A stretch of DNA of 64,000 bases from Zoogloea sp. (lineage in GTDB: Bacteria > Pseudomonadota > Gammaproteobacteria > Burkholderiales > Rhodocyclaceae): positions 80,591 to 144,590 of the forward strand of contig NZ_JAKLLN010000014.1 of the NCBI RefSeq assembly GCF_023150065.1, read 5' to 3'. The position numbers and the translations under genes are program-made. Of the stretch, positions 24,402-32,557 are shown piece by piece (the first letter of the stretch is position 1; each line of letters begins with the position of its first letter). Under the pieces are notes generated by a model, which ran no database searches, was not told the DNA's origin, and worked only from the letters and a program-made list of their open reading frames with translations.

Positions 24402-25772
24402 ATGGTTTGCGCAACATCCTCGCACCGCCGCAGGCAGGTCGCCATGGCCTTGCTGCTGGCGGGCGCCGCCCTGGGGGCCGCGGCCGCCGAACCCAACGCC
24501 GAACGCTTTCCCTGCAAGCCCCTCAAGGAAGGGGGCTGGGCCGTGCTCGCCCACAACGGAATAAAGGGCGAGATCCGCTACCGCGACGGCCGGGTCGAGC
24601 CGGGGGACGGCGAACTGCTGAAACGCGCCATCAACGCCTGCAAACGCAACGGGCCGGTCCGGCTGGTGGATTTCAGCTCTCCGGGGGGCAGCGTGAACGA
24701 GGGGGTCAAGATGGCCCTCCACATCCGTGAAGCCGGCCTGGACACACAGATCAGCCCGGGCAGCTACTGCACCAGCGCCTGCACCTTTGCCTTCCTCGGC
24801 GGGGTCAACCGTGCCATCTCCGCGGCGGCGAGCTACAACGTGCATGCCTTCAGCAGCTTCATGGCCGACCCCCAGTCCTGCGACACGATCGGCCCCGGCA
24901 GCCTCTCGGCATCCGGCCGCCCCGCCCTCTTCTACCTGATTGCCCTCAACACGGCCCTTGGCGCGGGCATGTCGGAAGATGCCATCACCCGCGCCTTCAC
25001 CGAGTACGGCAAGCGTGCCCAGTGCGACCCGCGCTCACGGATGCCGGCGAAGTTCGACTTGGCCATCCCCATGTATCTGCCGGTGGCCACGATCTTCCGC
25101 AAGGAACTCATCCGCTTCGAGATGGAGTCGGCCCGCAACATGCTGGGCCTCGTCTCCGGCAACGAGTTCGGCAACCGCCTCCGCCATGCGCCGGGCGCCT
25201 CCCCCGGGCAGCGCTACGAGCGGTGCACGCAGCTGAGCGCCGAGATCTACGGCCCGAACTCGAAGTTCATGCAGGAACGCCTGCTCACCCGGGACAACGT
25301 GGGCGCCCTGTTTCCCCGCTTCGAGGCCCATGTGATCAACATGGAGATCCTCGACACGCTGGCGGCGCGCTTCCCCGAGGTCAAAACGCGCCTAGAGGCG
25401 GTCATCCGCAAATCCGGGCAGCAGCAAGCCCTGCAGCAGTGGCGCGGCCTGCCGGTGGCCAGGCAGGCGCAGACGAAACCGCCAGCGATCCCCGAGATCG
25501 ACCAGCTCGCCGCCTTCATCCGCGACGGCACGGAAGACCCGCAGCTCCCCATCCTGGGCCTGAAGACGCTGGAGCCGGAGAGTTTCTCCGGGGCCAAGCA
25601 GCTGTTCTGCCTGCTCGAAGGCCTGGGCGACGTGCGTCTGCCGGGCAACAGCGGCACCCCGAGCTACCTGGACCGCATGTTCTCCGTGTCCATCCTGACC
25701 ACCAAGTCCGTTGATCGCCAGGAGCTGCAGGCCATGGACATCATTACGGATACGGAAGGAGGCCCGCGATGA
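24402..25772 (+). CDS. Exported ClpP/crotonase-fold protease-like protein (COG3904 type)
   Basis: A 456-residue protein with a Sec signal peptide (VAMALLLAGAALGAAAA, cleavage near residue 29). The ClpP-like core is clear: VDFSSPGGSVNEGVKMALHI (residues 89-108, oxyanion loop), GSYCTSACTFAFLGG with Ser125 as probable nucleophile, and YNVHAF with His148 as probable base. A third acid is not obvious. Cys123/Cys127 flank the Ser and may form a disulfide. The roughly 300-residue C-terminal part is unfamiliar. Related periplasmic proteins are grouped as COG3904, function unknown. The ATG is five bases after the upstream lipoprotein stop; its own stop overlaps the next ATG. Confidence 0.78.
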   Translation: MVCATSSHRRRQVAMALLLAGAALGAAAAEPNAERFPCKPLKEGGWAVLAHNGIKGEIRYRDGRVEPGDGELLKRAINACKRNGPVRLVDFSSPGGSVNEGVKMALHIREAGLDTQISPGSYCTSACTFAFLGGVNRAISAAASYNVHAFSSFMADPQSCDTIGPGSLSASGRPALFYLIALNTALGAGMSEDAITRAFTEYGKRAQCDPRSRMPAKFDLAIPMYLPVATIFRKELIRFEMESARNMLGLVSGNEFGNRLRHAPGASPGQRYERCTQLSAEIYGPNSKFMQERLLTRDNVGALFPRFEAHVINMEILDTLAARFPEVKTRLEAVIRKSGQQQALQQWRGLPVARQAQTKPPAIPEIDQLAAFIRDGTEDPQLPILGLKTLEPESFSGAKQLFCLLEGLGDVRLPGNSGTPSYLDRMFSVSILTTKSVDRQELQAMDIITDTEGGPR

Positions 25773-27103
25773 CCCCCGCCCCCCGCCTGTGCAGGCTCGC
25801 GGCCGCGGCCCTGCTCGCCGCCACGTCGATCGCCCACGCCGCCGACACCGCCAAGGGCACACAGCTCATCGCCGCCGTTGAGAACCTGCTCGGAGAGAAG
25901 CTGGGCGATGCCCGGGTGGAAGCCCGGGTGCACTGGACGCACCTCAACGCCGACGGCCTCGTGGACGCCATCGTCGTGGTGCGCAACCAGAATACCGGCG
26001 ACTGCTTTCCCGACCAGGGGGTGATCTGCCAGCTGATGGTGTTCCGCGGCCAGGCCGACGGCTTCGAGCGCATCTACCGCAGCACCATCGACGAGCGGGG
26101 CGTCGCCCTCGCCGCCCCGGCTCCCGGCAGCCTGCGCGAGTTCGTGCACTTCTACCGCCCGGCGGGTGCCGAGCGCGCGCCCTATGCCGTGCGTGCCGCC
26201 GAGGGCGGCTACCGCCGCAGCCCGACGCCCCTCAGCCGCGAAGAGTTCGACAACCCGGCGCGCCAGCAGCTTCAGCTGCGGGCCGATTTCGAGCCCCTCG
26301 CCCCGGCCTCCGCTGCCGCAGCCCTGCCGGCCATCGGCGGCACGGTCGTGCGCGCCTATGGTTCCAGCTTCCTGCCCGCCCACAACATCCTGCGCGGCGA
26401 AAAGTCGGGCCAGCAGGTGATGGAGGCCGCCGTGAAGAGCTGGCGGGAAACCGAACCGCTGCTGGCCAACCAGCTGGGCAAGCTCGTTGCGCGCCAGCTG
26501 CTCACCCGCTCCGTCACCCTCTCGTTCCAGGGCTGCAACGACTGGATCGCGATTGTCCGGCGCCGGGTGGACGTGAGCGGCGCCGAAGACGTCCCCCTCT
26601 GCTACGAATACCTCATCAAGACCGGCGGCGAAGCCAACCCGCCCGCCGCCCTGTTCTACGCCTTCGGGTCCCTCGGCCCGGCGCTGGTGCGCTTTTCCGG
26701 CCAGCCCCTGCCACGGCAGCCCGACGACGAAGGCTTCCGCGGCTACCTGGCGGGCTACCTCATTCCCGACCGGGAGAGCGCCCGCGCCCTGTGGACGGTG
26801 GATGGCCCCCGCTATTACCGGGAGATGGGCGAGCTGTTCATCAAGGTCACCGACACCGACAAGGCCGAGGACGGCATTTTCCGGCGCGACTTTGCCGTCC
26901 GCTTCAGCGCCATGGCCTGCGCCCTGCGCCTGCGCGACAAACCCGCCTATGACCGGCTGCTCACCGCGGCCGATGGAATCCGCAACGACGACGTGTTCGC
27001 CAACGGCGAAACCCGCAACGTGGCCCTCAGCCACTGGGCCCGCAGTACCGAAAAACAGTGCACCGAAGCCGCGAGCTGGCTCAAGACCCGAGGTATCCAG
27101 TGA
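25769..27103 (+). CDS. Exported protein of unknown function in the same operon
   Basis: A 444-residue protein with a signal peptide (LCRLAAAALLAATSIAHA, cleavage after AHA). The mature N-terminal part contains VHWTHLNADGLVDAIVVVRNQNTGDCF, which recalls FG-GAP/VCBS-like or calcium-type loops found in secreted proteins, though one copy is too little to assign. The central region has LCYEYLIKTGGEANPPAALFYAFGSLGPAL, reminiscent of the DUF4344 putative metallopeptidase family, but the HExxH motif is absent here. Four or more Cys (GDCF, ICQ, FQGCND, LCYEY, KQCTEA) suggest periplasmic disulfides. ATGA overlap with the upstream gene and GTGA overlap with the downstream one show tight coupling. Confidence 0.7.
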   Translation: MTPAPRLCRLAAAALLAATSIAHAADTAKGTQLIAAVENLLGEKLGDARVEARVHWTHLNADGLVDAIVVVRNQNTGDCFPDQGVICQLMVFRGQADGFERIYRSTIDERGVALAAPAPGSLREFVHFYRPAGAERAPYAVRAAEGGYRRSPTPLSREEFDNPARQQLQLRADFEPLAPASAAAALPAIGGTVVRAYGSSFLPAHNILRGEKSGQQVMEAAVKSWRETEPLLANQLGKLVARQLLTRSVTLSFQGCNDWIAIVRRRVDVSGAEDVPLCYEYLIKTGGEANPPAALFYAFGSLGPALVRFSGQPLPRQPDDEGFRGYLAGYLIPDRESARALWTVDGPRYYREMGELFIKVTDTDKAEDGIFRRDFAVRFSAMACALRLRDKPAYDRLLTAADGIRNDDVFANGETRNVALSHWARSTEKQCTEAASWLKTRGIQ

Positions 27104-28275
27104 AGATCCGTCAAACACTCCTCCTGGGCGCGATCCCTGCCGCCCTGCTCCAGGGCTGCGCCTCCGTCCCCCTCGAAGGCAACGAGAAGGTGGTGTGCTA
27201 CCACCCCAAGGCCATGGGCATCAACGCCCCCTATGGGCAGTACGCGCTGGTTGCCGGCAACCCCCTGGGCGCACCGGTGGCCACGCCGGACCCACGCCGC
27301 CGCCTCCCCGCCCCAGCCGTCCCCGGTAGCACCCCCGAGCGGGTGGTGGACAGCACCAGCCCCGACAGCCAGAGCGGCAGCCTGTGCTTCACGCTCACCG
27401 CCTACAGCGCCCAGGCTGCCCAGAGCAGCGGTACCTGCCTGGCCGTGCGCGGCCCCCGCGGCCTGCTGCCGGTGCGTGAGGGCAGCTCGCGTTTCGGCGT
27501 CACCTGGAAGGAGGCCGGCTTCCGCAACCCCCTGTGGGAGCGTGCCCTCAGCGCCGAGCAGGCGGACGCAGGCAACATCCGCCAGCGCACCGACGCCCTC
27601 GCCACCCAGGAAGACGCCCGCAGCGCCATCGAAACCCGGCGTAGCGGCCTGGCCCAGCAGGGCTTCACCCGCCGGGACGAGTGCGAACGGGACACCAAGA
27701 CAGCCCCGACCCCGCCGCCCCGCCCGGTGCTGGCCGTGGACGAGAGCGCCCGCGCCAGCACCGCCCGCAGCCTGTGCGCCGACAGCTGGCGCAGCGTGTT
27801 CGGCGGCGACGCCCGCAAGCTCTTCAGCCTCGCCCGCATGGACGCCGACTGGACGGCCGCGGCCGGCACGCCCCGCGGCGCGGATCTGCCCAAGGCGGTC
27901 CAGGGCATGCTCCCCGCAGCCCGCCTGAGCCCCTCGGACCGGGGCCTGCTGAAAGGCGCGATCAGCGACAGCGAGGCGGACGCCGACATCATCGACATCT
28001 TCAGCCGCCTCCAGACCCGCTGCGTGGCCGGCCTTGGCGAAGCCATGAAAACCGGCTTCCAGCAATGGCAGGAGCGCCAGCGCATGGCCCTGGCCGCCCC
28101 GGCCGAACGCCGCAGCGCCTGCCTGGCCCTGTTCGACGGCATGGATCGGGACCAGGCCCGCCTCGACGAGGCCACGCGCCAGATCGAACGCATCGACGCC
28201 GAACGGGCCGCCAGCGGACGCGGCCCCCTGGCCCCGGGCAAGCCCATCGACCTGCGCAACCTGAGCTGCGGCTGA
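27100..28275 (+). CDS. Lipoprotein of unknown function, last gene of the exported-protein operon
   Basis: A 391-residue protein starting at a GTG that overlaps the previous stop (GTGA), which decides the start. KIRQTLLLGAIPAALLQGC is a lipoprotein signal with lipobox LLQGC (Cys near residue 19). The mature part begins with VVCYHPKAMGINAPYGQYALVAGNP, has a Pro-rich linker, a beta-looking middle (GSLCFTLTAYSAQAAQSSGTCLAVRGPRG) and a mainly helical C-terminal half with several Cys. No family recognised. With three co-translated exported partners, it may form an envelope complex together with the ClpP-like protein. Confidence 0.7.
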   Translation: MKIRQTLLLGAIPAALLQGCASVPLEGNEKVVCYHPKAMGINAPYGQYALVAGNPLGAPVATPDPRRRLPAPAVPGSTPERVVDSTSPDSQSGSLCFTLTAYSAQAAQSSGTCLAVRGPRGLLPVREGSSRFGVTWKEAGFRNPLWERALSAEQADAGNIRQRTDALATQEDARSAIETRRSGLAQQGFTRRDECERDTKTAPTPPPRPVLAVDESARASTARSLCADSWRSVFGGDARKLFSLARMDADWTAAAGTPRGADLPKAVQGMLPAARLSPSDRGLLKGAISDSEADADIIDIFSRLQTRCVAGLGEAMKTGFQQWQERQRMALAAPAERRSACLALFDGMDRDQARLDEATRQIERIDAERAASGRGPLAPGKPIDLRNLSCG

Positions 28276-28281
28276 GAGCCC

Positions 28282-29331
28282 TCAGCGGAACAGCGCGTCC
28301 ACGTCCACCGACTCCTTCACCCCCACGCTGGCCTGGTCGGCGTGGATCCAGCGCGCGGCCCGGGCGCGGCCCAGATCGCGCAGCATGTGCAGGAAGGAGC
28401 GGGTGGCGTTGAGCTTGCTGGCCGTGCCGGCCTGGGCCAGCTCCTCCGCCTCGATCAGGTGAAAGCGCAAGGCCATCAGCTTGCGCTCGAAGCGCCCCAG
28501 GGGCATCCAGCCCTCCCCTTCGGTGATGTGCCGGCGGGCGTGGGCGATCATGCGCATCTCCCGCAAAAAGGTGGTCGAGAAGCCCAGCTCCACGCTGCGC
28601 GCCGCGATCTCCTCGGCACTGCGCGGCGCCTCCGGGCGCAGCAGCGGGTTGAGCAGGATCAGCAGGATGTCCGGCGTGCTGCACTCGTACATCAGCGGAT
28701 ACACCGCCGGATTGGCGGTGAAGCCCCCATCCCAGTAGGCCTCGCCGTCGATCTCCACGGCGTGGTGCAGGGTGGGCAGACAGGCCGAGGCCAGCAGCGC
28801 GTCCTCGCTCAGCTCGTGGGTCTGGAACAAGCGCACCTTGCCCGTGCGCACCCGGGTCGCGGCGATGAAGAGCTTGAGGCGGCAGTCGTGCCGGATGCGC
28901 TCGAAGTCGAACTGGGCGCGCACCACGTCGCGCAGGGGGTTCAGCTCCAGGGGGTTGAGCTGATAGGGCGAGAACACCCGCGTCAGCGCCAGCATCATCG
29001 CCATGGGCGCGGGCAGCGCCCCGTCCCCCGCCGGGTTGAAGCTGTGCATCAGCTCCAGCTCCAGGGGCGTGGAATCGGCCACCGCCTCCCAGAAGGCATT
29101 CAGGCTGGCCCGGGCACCCTCGGCACCGCCGGTGGTCCAGCCCTGGGCCAGGGCCACCGCGTTCATGGCCCCGGCACTGGTACCGCTGACGCCCTCAAGG
29201 GCGATCCCTTCCTCCAGCAGCCGGTCCAGCACGCCCCAGGTGTAGGCACCGTGGGCGCCGCCCCCCTGCAGGGCCAGGCTCAGACACTGCGGCCCGGCGG
29301 CCTCCTTCTTCCACCAGCGACGGATCGACAT
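28282..29331 (-). CDS. Patatin-like phospholipase
   Basis: A 349-residue patatin-family hydrolase with all catalytic landmarks: oxyanion loop GGGAHGAYTWG, Ser nucleophile GTSAG, and the Asp of the Ser-Asp dyad in YWDGGFTANP. No signal peptide is visible, so it is likely cytoplasmic or acts at the inner leaflet. Members hydrolyse phospholipids or other acyl esters; some bind PHA granules. The ATG at 29331 gives MSIRRWWKKE; extension to 29370 is unsupported. A TGC-rich motif resembling a PhaR box lies 25 bases upstream of the start. It is convergent with the exported-protein operon. Confidence 0.92.
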   Translation of the reverse strand: MSIRRWWKKEAAGPQCLSLALQGGGAHGAYTWGVLDRLLEEGIALEGVSGTSAGAMNAVALAQGWTTGGAEGARASLNAFWEAVADSTPLELELMHSFNPAGDGALPAPMAMMLALTRVFSPYQLNPLELNPLRDVVRAQFDFERIRHDCRLKLFIAATRVRTGKVRLFQTHELSEDALLASACLPTLHHAVEIDGEAYWDGGFTANPAVYPLMYECSTPDILLILLNPLLRPEAPRSAEEIAARSVELGFSTTFLREMRMIAHARRHITEGEGWMPLGRFERKLMALRFHLIEAEELAQAGTASKLNATRSFLHMLRDLGRARAARWIHADQASVGVKESVDVDALFR

Positions 29332-29663
29332 GGCTTCATCCCCTTTCAGGTGATTTGCTGCAACGCACAATACCTGAAGGATGGACGCACAGGGGTTGCA
29401 GAAGTTCGATGGCGGCTACAAGACACGAAATGCCAGCGTTCAGTCGCCGGGCGCGGCTCGCCCCCATCGCAACCACGAAAGAGCCCCCCAGCATGCTGGC
29501 GCTGTCGATCGTATGTGGAGGCGCGCTGGTCGCGCCACACTCGAAGCGGGTCACCCACCGGCCCACAAGCATCTGTTGCCATCAAAAACACCAGGCCCTG
29601 AACCTGTGCAGAGCCGCCGCCCCGTGCTCTACTCACATCGGTCAGAAATCCCGTCCGCCCCCC
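29332..29663. other. Divergent intergenic region (patatin / EamA transporter)
   Basis: 332 bases without a supported gene. Short open frames on both strands have no ribosome site and no recognisable family. The TGC-rich motif at 29356-29370 is the only clear element. Promoters of both neighbours should lie here. Confidence 0.5.
29356..29370 (-). promoter_or_regulatory. TGC-rich motif resembling a PhaR box
   Basis: On the minus strand TTGTGCGTTGCAGCA, 25 bases before the patatin ATG. It matches 13 of 15 positions of the motif at 4450-4464, and both share TTGTGC-NN-TGCAGCA. A PHA-responsive regulator is possible. Confidence 0.35.
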
Positions 29664-30578
29664 ATGCACCCGCCCTCCCAGCCTCACCCCACGCAAGGCC
29701 TGTCGGACACCACGAAGGGCCTCATCGCCGGCCTGCTGGTCGTGGCCTGCTGGTCCGGGTTCAACATCGTCTCGCGCTTTGGCACCAAGGGGCTGTTCAC
29801 ACCCTTTGACCTGGCCGCCATGCGCTACGGCGTTTCCGGCCTGCTCGGCGGGCTCTACTTTCTGCGCAACGCCCCCTTCGCCGACTGGCCGCGCTACCTT
29901 TCACTCAGCGTCTTTGGCGGCCTGGGCTACGGGCTGTTCGTCTATTCCGGCTTCTCGTTTGCCCCCAGCGCCCACGCCGGGATCTTCGTGAATGGCGGAA
30001 TCCCCTTCTGCACCGCCATCCTCGTGGCGCTCACCACCGGCTTCCACCTGGCACGGCAGACGCTGATCGCCCTCGGCCTGTCGGCCTGCGGGCTGCTGCT
30101 GATCGGCATCGACAGCCTCCTGTCCCATCACGGCCAGGACGAGCTGACCGGAGACCTGCTCTTTCTGGCGGCCGCCATGTCCTGGTCGGTCTTCGGCCTC
30201 CTGATGCGCCGCTGGCAGATCCGGCCCGCGCTGGGCGTCTGCGGCATCGCCTTCTTTGCCCTGCTGCTCTACGAGCCCGTCTACCTGCTCTACCTGCCCA
30301 AGAACCTGCCCGCCGCCGGATGGGGCGACATCGCACTGCAATGCGTCTACCAGGGCTTCATCGCCGCCATGCTGGCCGCCGGCCTCTACAGCTACGCCAA
30401 CCAGAAAATCGGCGCCTGCCAGGCCTCGATGATGCTGTCGCTGGTTCCGGCGGTGTCGGCGATCGGGGCCTACTTCATCCTGGATGAGCAACTGACCTGG
30501 ACGGTGATGCTGGGTATCGTTGTGGTGTCGGTGGGCGCGGTGATCGGGGCGATGCCGGGGCGCGGCAGCGGGCGGTGA
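29664..30578 (+). CDS. EamA family (DMT superfamily) transporter
   Basis: A 304-residue inner-membrane protein with ten predicted helices in two EamA repeats: repeat 1 from GLIAGLLVVACWSGFNIVSRFG, repeat 2 from LTGDLLFLAAAMSWSVFGLLMRRW. The second repeat ends with the typical VPAVSAIGAYFILDEQLTWTVMLGIVVVSVGAVIG. Such carriers export amino acids, nucleotides or drugs; the substrate cannot be deduced. The ATG at 29664 gives a short hydrophilic N-terminus before helix 1. It is a lone gene, convergent with the porin gene. Confidence 0.9.
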   Translation: MHPPSQPHPTQGLSDTTKGLIAGLLVVACWSGFNIVSRFGTKGLFTPFDLAAMRYGVSGLLGGLYFLRNAPFADWPRYLSLSVFGGLGYGLFVYSGFSFAPSAHAGIFVNGGIPFCTAILVALTTGFHLARQTLIALGLSACGLLLIGIDSLLSHHGQDELTGDLLFLAAAMSWSVFGLLMRRWQIRPALGVCGIAFFALLLYEPVYLLYLPKNLPAAGWGDIALQCVYQGFIAAMLAAGLYSYANQKIGACQASMMLSLVPAVSAIGAYFILDEQLTWTVMLGIVVVSVGAVIGAMPGRGSGR

Positions 30579-30612
30579 TTGATGTTCTCGATGGCGAGCA
30601 GTGTCGTGATGC

Positions 30613-31959
30613 TCAAAACTCGGCGTGCAGTCGCATGGCAAAGAAGTTTGCCGGCCCACGGTCCGCGTTGTACGCGGGGTTCCACATCCGCTGGTAGTCG
30701 GCGGTCAGGAAGGTGTTCTTCCAGACGCTGAGGCTGTAATAGGTCTCAAACAGCTGCTCGGGCTTGTAATCAAGAGCGCCGTCGCCGATGAAGAACGAGA
30801 TTCCGCCGGCTTCCAGATACTTGCGTCGGTCTGACGACAAGGTGTTGTGCGCGAGGCCGACACCGAGGGTATCCATGCCCCGGCCCCATGCAGACCCTTT
30901 CAGCGCAAAGCCTGCCGCGATTGAGCCGTCTGTCTCGGTAAAGGCATAGGTCTCCGTCCGACCATCTGCCTTCATGGCGCGCAGAAAGAAACCCAGGTCG
31001 TCATTGATGGCCTGCTCGATATTGATGCCTGCGCCATACTTGATCTTCTCTCCGTTACGCACCGCCAGGATGGCTTGACGATCGGCGTCGGGGTTGGCGT
31101 TCAGATAGTCGAGCGCATCCTTGAAGGAGGCCAGCACGGCCCGGCTGCGCCAGGCAAGCAGACGAACCTTGCCTGGTTGTCCGAGCAGCATGTGGGCGTG
31201 CTCCAGTTCGATCTGATCGCCGTAGTGCCTGCCGATCTGGAAATCAGTGGGCAGCATGTTCGGCACCTTCGGCCCCGTCATTCGGCCAACGCGAAGTACC
31301 CAGTCATCCTGATACCACTCCGCCGCGAAGCCCCAGCCAAATCCTCGGGCATCCGCCGCATAGTCGAACGACAAGGGGGCCATGAAGCTGGCGTTCATGA
31401 AGTGAGTGCGGGGATCCTTGGCATAGCGGTTGTCGTCGAATATATCCAGTGTCGAGAAGTTGCCGACCGTCAGGACTATGCGATTCTTGTCTACGGTGCC
31501 CGCCATCTGATTCAGATCGGCTTCGACCGCCTCATCACCGCCGCCCAGCCCCCATGTCTGTCGCAGGAACAGCCGCTGGCGATAGAGCTTGGGACGGTTG
31601 CCGGCCGTTCGCGTCAGCTCTCCGTTCGTGAAACCACCGCTACCGGACAATCCCGAGAACGGTATGCCCTGGGTGATCTCAGGGTTCAGATAGACCTCTC
31701 CGCCCTGCCACGTACGCATCCCAAGATAGGCCGTTGCCGTGGCGGTGTAGCTGATTTCCCTGGAAGCCTGGAGACTGTTCTGTCCGCTGTACGCAGCAGG
31801 CATGCCTGGCTTTGTCTGCCAGATATAGGTTCCCTGAAAGCGAGCGGTATGGTCCTCGTATTCGTCACTGGCCGAGTAAGCGGAGACGCTCGTGCAAAAG
31901 GCGCTAGAGACCATGAGCAGACGCATGGCCACGACAGGGGATGGCAGGCAAAAACGCAT
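30613..31959 (-). CDS. Carbohydrate-selective porin, OprB family
   Basis: A 448-residue outer-membrane protein. The ATG at 31959 follows AAGGA; a signal peptide (PSPVVAMRLLMVSSAFCTSVSA) precedes a mature start YSASDEYEDHTARFQGTYIWQ. Family landmarks from memory include LYRQRLFLRQTWGLGGG, VGNFSTLDIFDDNRYAKDPRTHFMN and the C-terminal strand ending in Phe (FFAMRLHAEF). OprB porins pass sugars, often glucose. No sugar transporter is adjacent. It is convergent with the EamA gene. Codon choice is slightly less GC-extreme than in its neighbours. Confidence 0.88.
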   Translation of the reverse strand: MRFCLPSPVVAMRLLMVSSAFCTSVSAYSASDEYEDHTARFQGTYIWQTKPGMPAAYSGQNSLQASREISYTATATAYLGMRTWQGGEVYLNPEITQGIPFSGLSGSGGFTNGELTRTAGNRPKLYRQRLFLRQTWGLGGGDEAVEADLNQMAGTVDKNRIVLTVGNFSTLDIFDDNRYAKDPRTHFMNASFMAPLSFDYAADARGFGWGFAAEWYQDDWVLRVGRMTGPKVPNMLPTDFQIGRHYGDQIELEHAHMLLGQPGKVRLLAWRSRAVLASFKDALDYLNANPDADRQAILAVRNGEKIKYGAGINIEQAINDDLGFFLRAMKADGRTETYAFTETDGSIAAGFALKGSAWGRGMDTLGVGLAHNTLSSDRRKYLEAGGISFFIGDGALDYKPEQLFETYYSLSVWKNTFLTADYQRMWNPAYNADRGPANFFAMRLHAEF

Positions 31960-32326
31960 TCTTTTCCTTGAGGCAGAGTCGGGGGGCAGCCTTCGAGGGT
32001 CAATGCAAAGGACCGGTCTGCACAAACGGATGCGCAGACGCCGAAGATTGCCTGGAGTGCGCTCCCCAGTGGGACAAAGCGATAACCGTCACTCAAACAA
32101 GGGCCCACGAGGGGTCTCCGGGAAATGAAGATCCGCGGATTTTCGCAGCGCACCATACGACAGTAAGGTTACCAAATGGCGACAATCATCTGGATTCATG
32201 AGTGCCACCCTTGCCGGCGGGGGCATCTGTCGTCAGGACGCGTTGATCTCGCCAAACGCTATGGATGCTTTCAAGAACCAGGAGTAGTATACAAAACAAC
32301 TACAAATCATATACGAGGCATCTGCG
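31960..32326. other. Divergent intergenic region (porin / ParD-like)
   Basis: 367 bases with no gene I can support; open frames on both strands lack ribosome sites. The right end (32275-32320) is AT-rich and contains AGTAGTATACAAAACAAC and CATATACGA, with GTATAC and ATATAC half-sites that may form the promoter/operator of the ParD-like/map pair. Confidence 0.45.
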
Positions 32327-32557
32327 GTGGGAATCGTCAAAATTTCAGACCATATGCATGAAAGCTTGCGCCTGACCAGCGCGGCCCTGAGTCGCTCGAT
32401 CAATGCGCAAGCAGACCATTGGCTCCGTGTCGGCATGCTTTCGGAACTCAACCCCAACCTTCGCTACGACGAAATCTGTCGCCTGCTGATCCAGGCCGAG
32501 CAGCAGGCACATGACGATAGCGACCTGCCCGATTCATTGTCGGAGAGGGTGGCATGA
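32327..32557 (+). CDS. ParD-like antitoxin family protein
   Basis: A 76-residue protein, MGIVKISDHMHESLRLTSAALSRSINAQADHWLRVGML, matching the ParD-like family (ribbon-helix-helix start VKISDHMHE, then a helical domain). These proteins are known to occur upstream of a second methionine aminopeptidase gene instead of a ParE toxin. The GTG start has GAGG eight bases upstream; an ATG at 32352 would remove the RHH strand. Its stop overlaps the map ATG (ATGA). Likely an autorepressor of the pair, acting on the AT-rich region upstream; that role is inferred. Confidence 0.82.
   Translation: MGIVKISDHMHESLRLTSAALSRSINAQADHWLRVGMLSELNPNLRYDEICRLLIQAEQQAHDDSDLPDSLSERVA

Noticed and set aside
25769..27103. 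DUF4344 metallopeptidase
   Set aside because: The segment LCYEYLIKT is similar in flavour, but no HExxH zinc motif is present, so a peptidase call is not supported.
29336..29572. Possible small gene or regulator fragment upstream of the EamA transporter
   Set aside because: No ribosome site, no family pattern in either strand, and composition differs from real genes around it.
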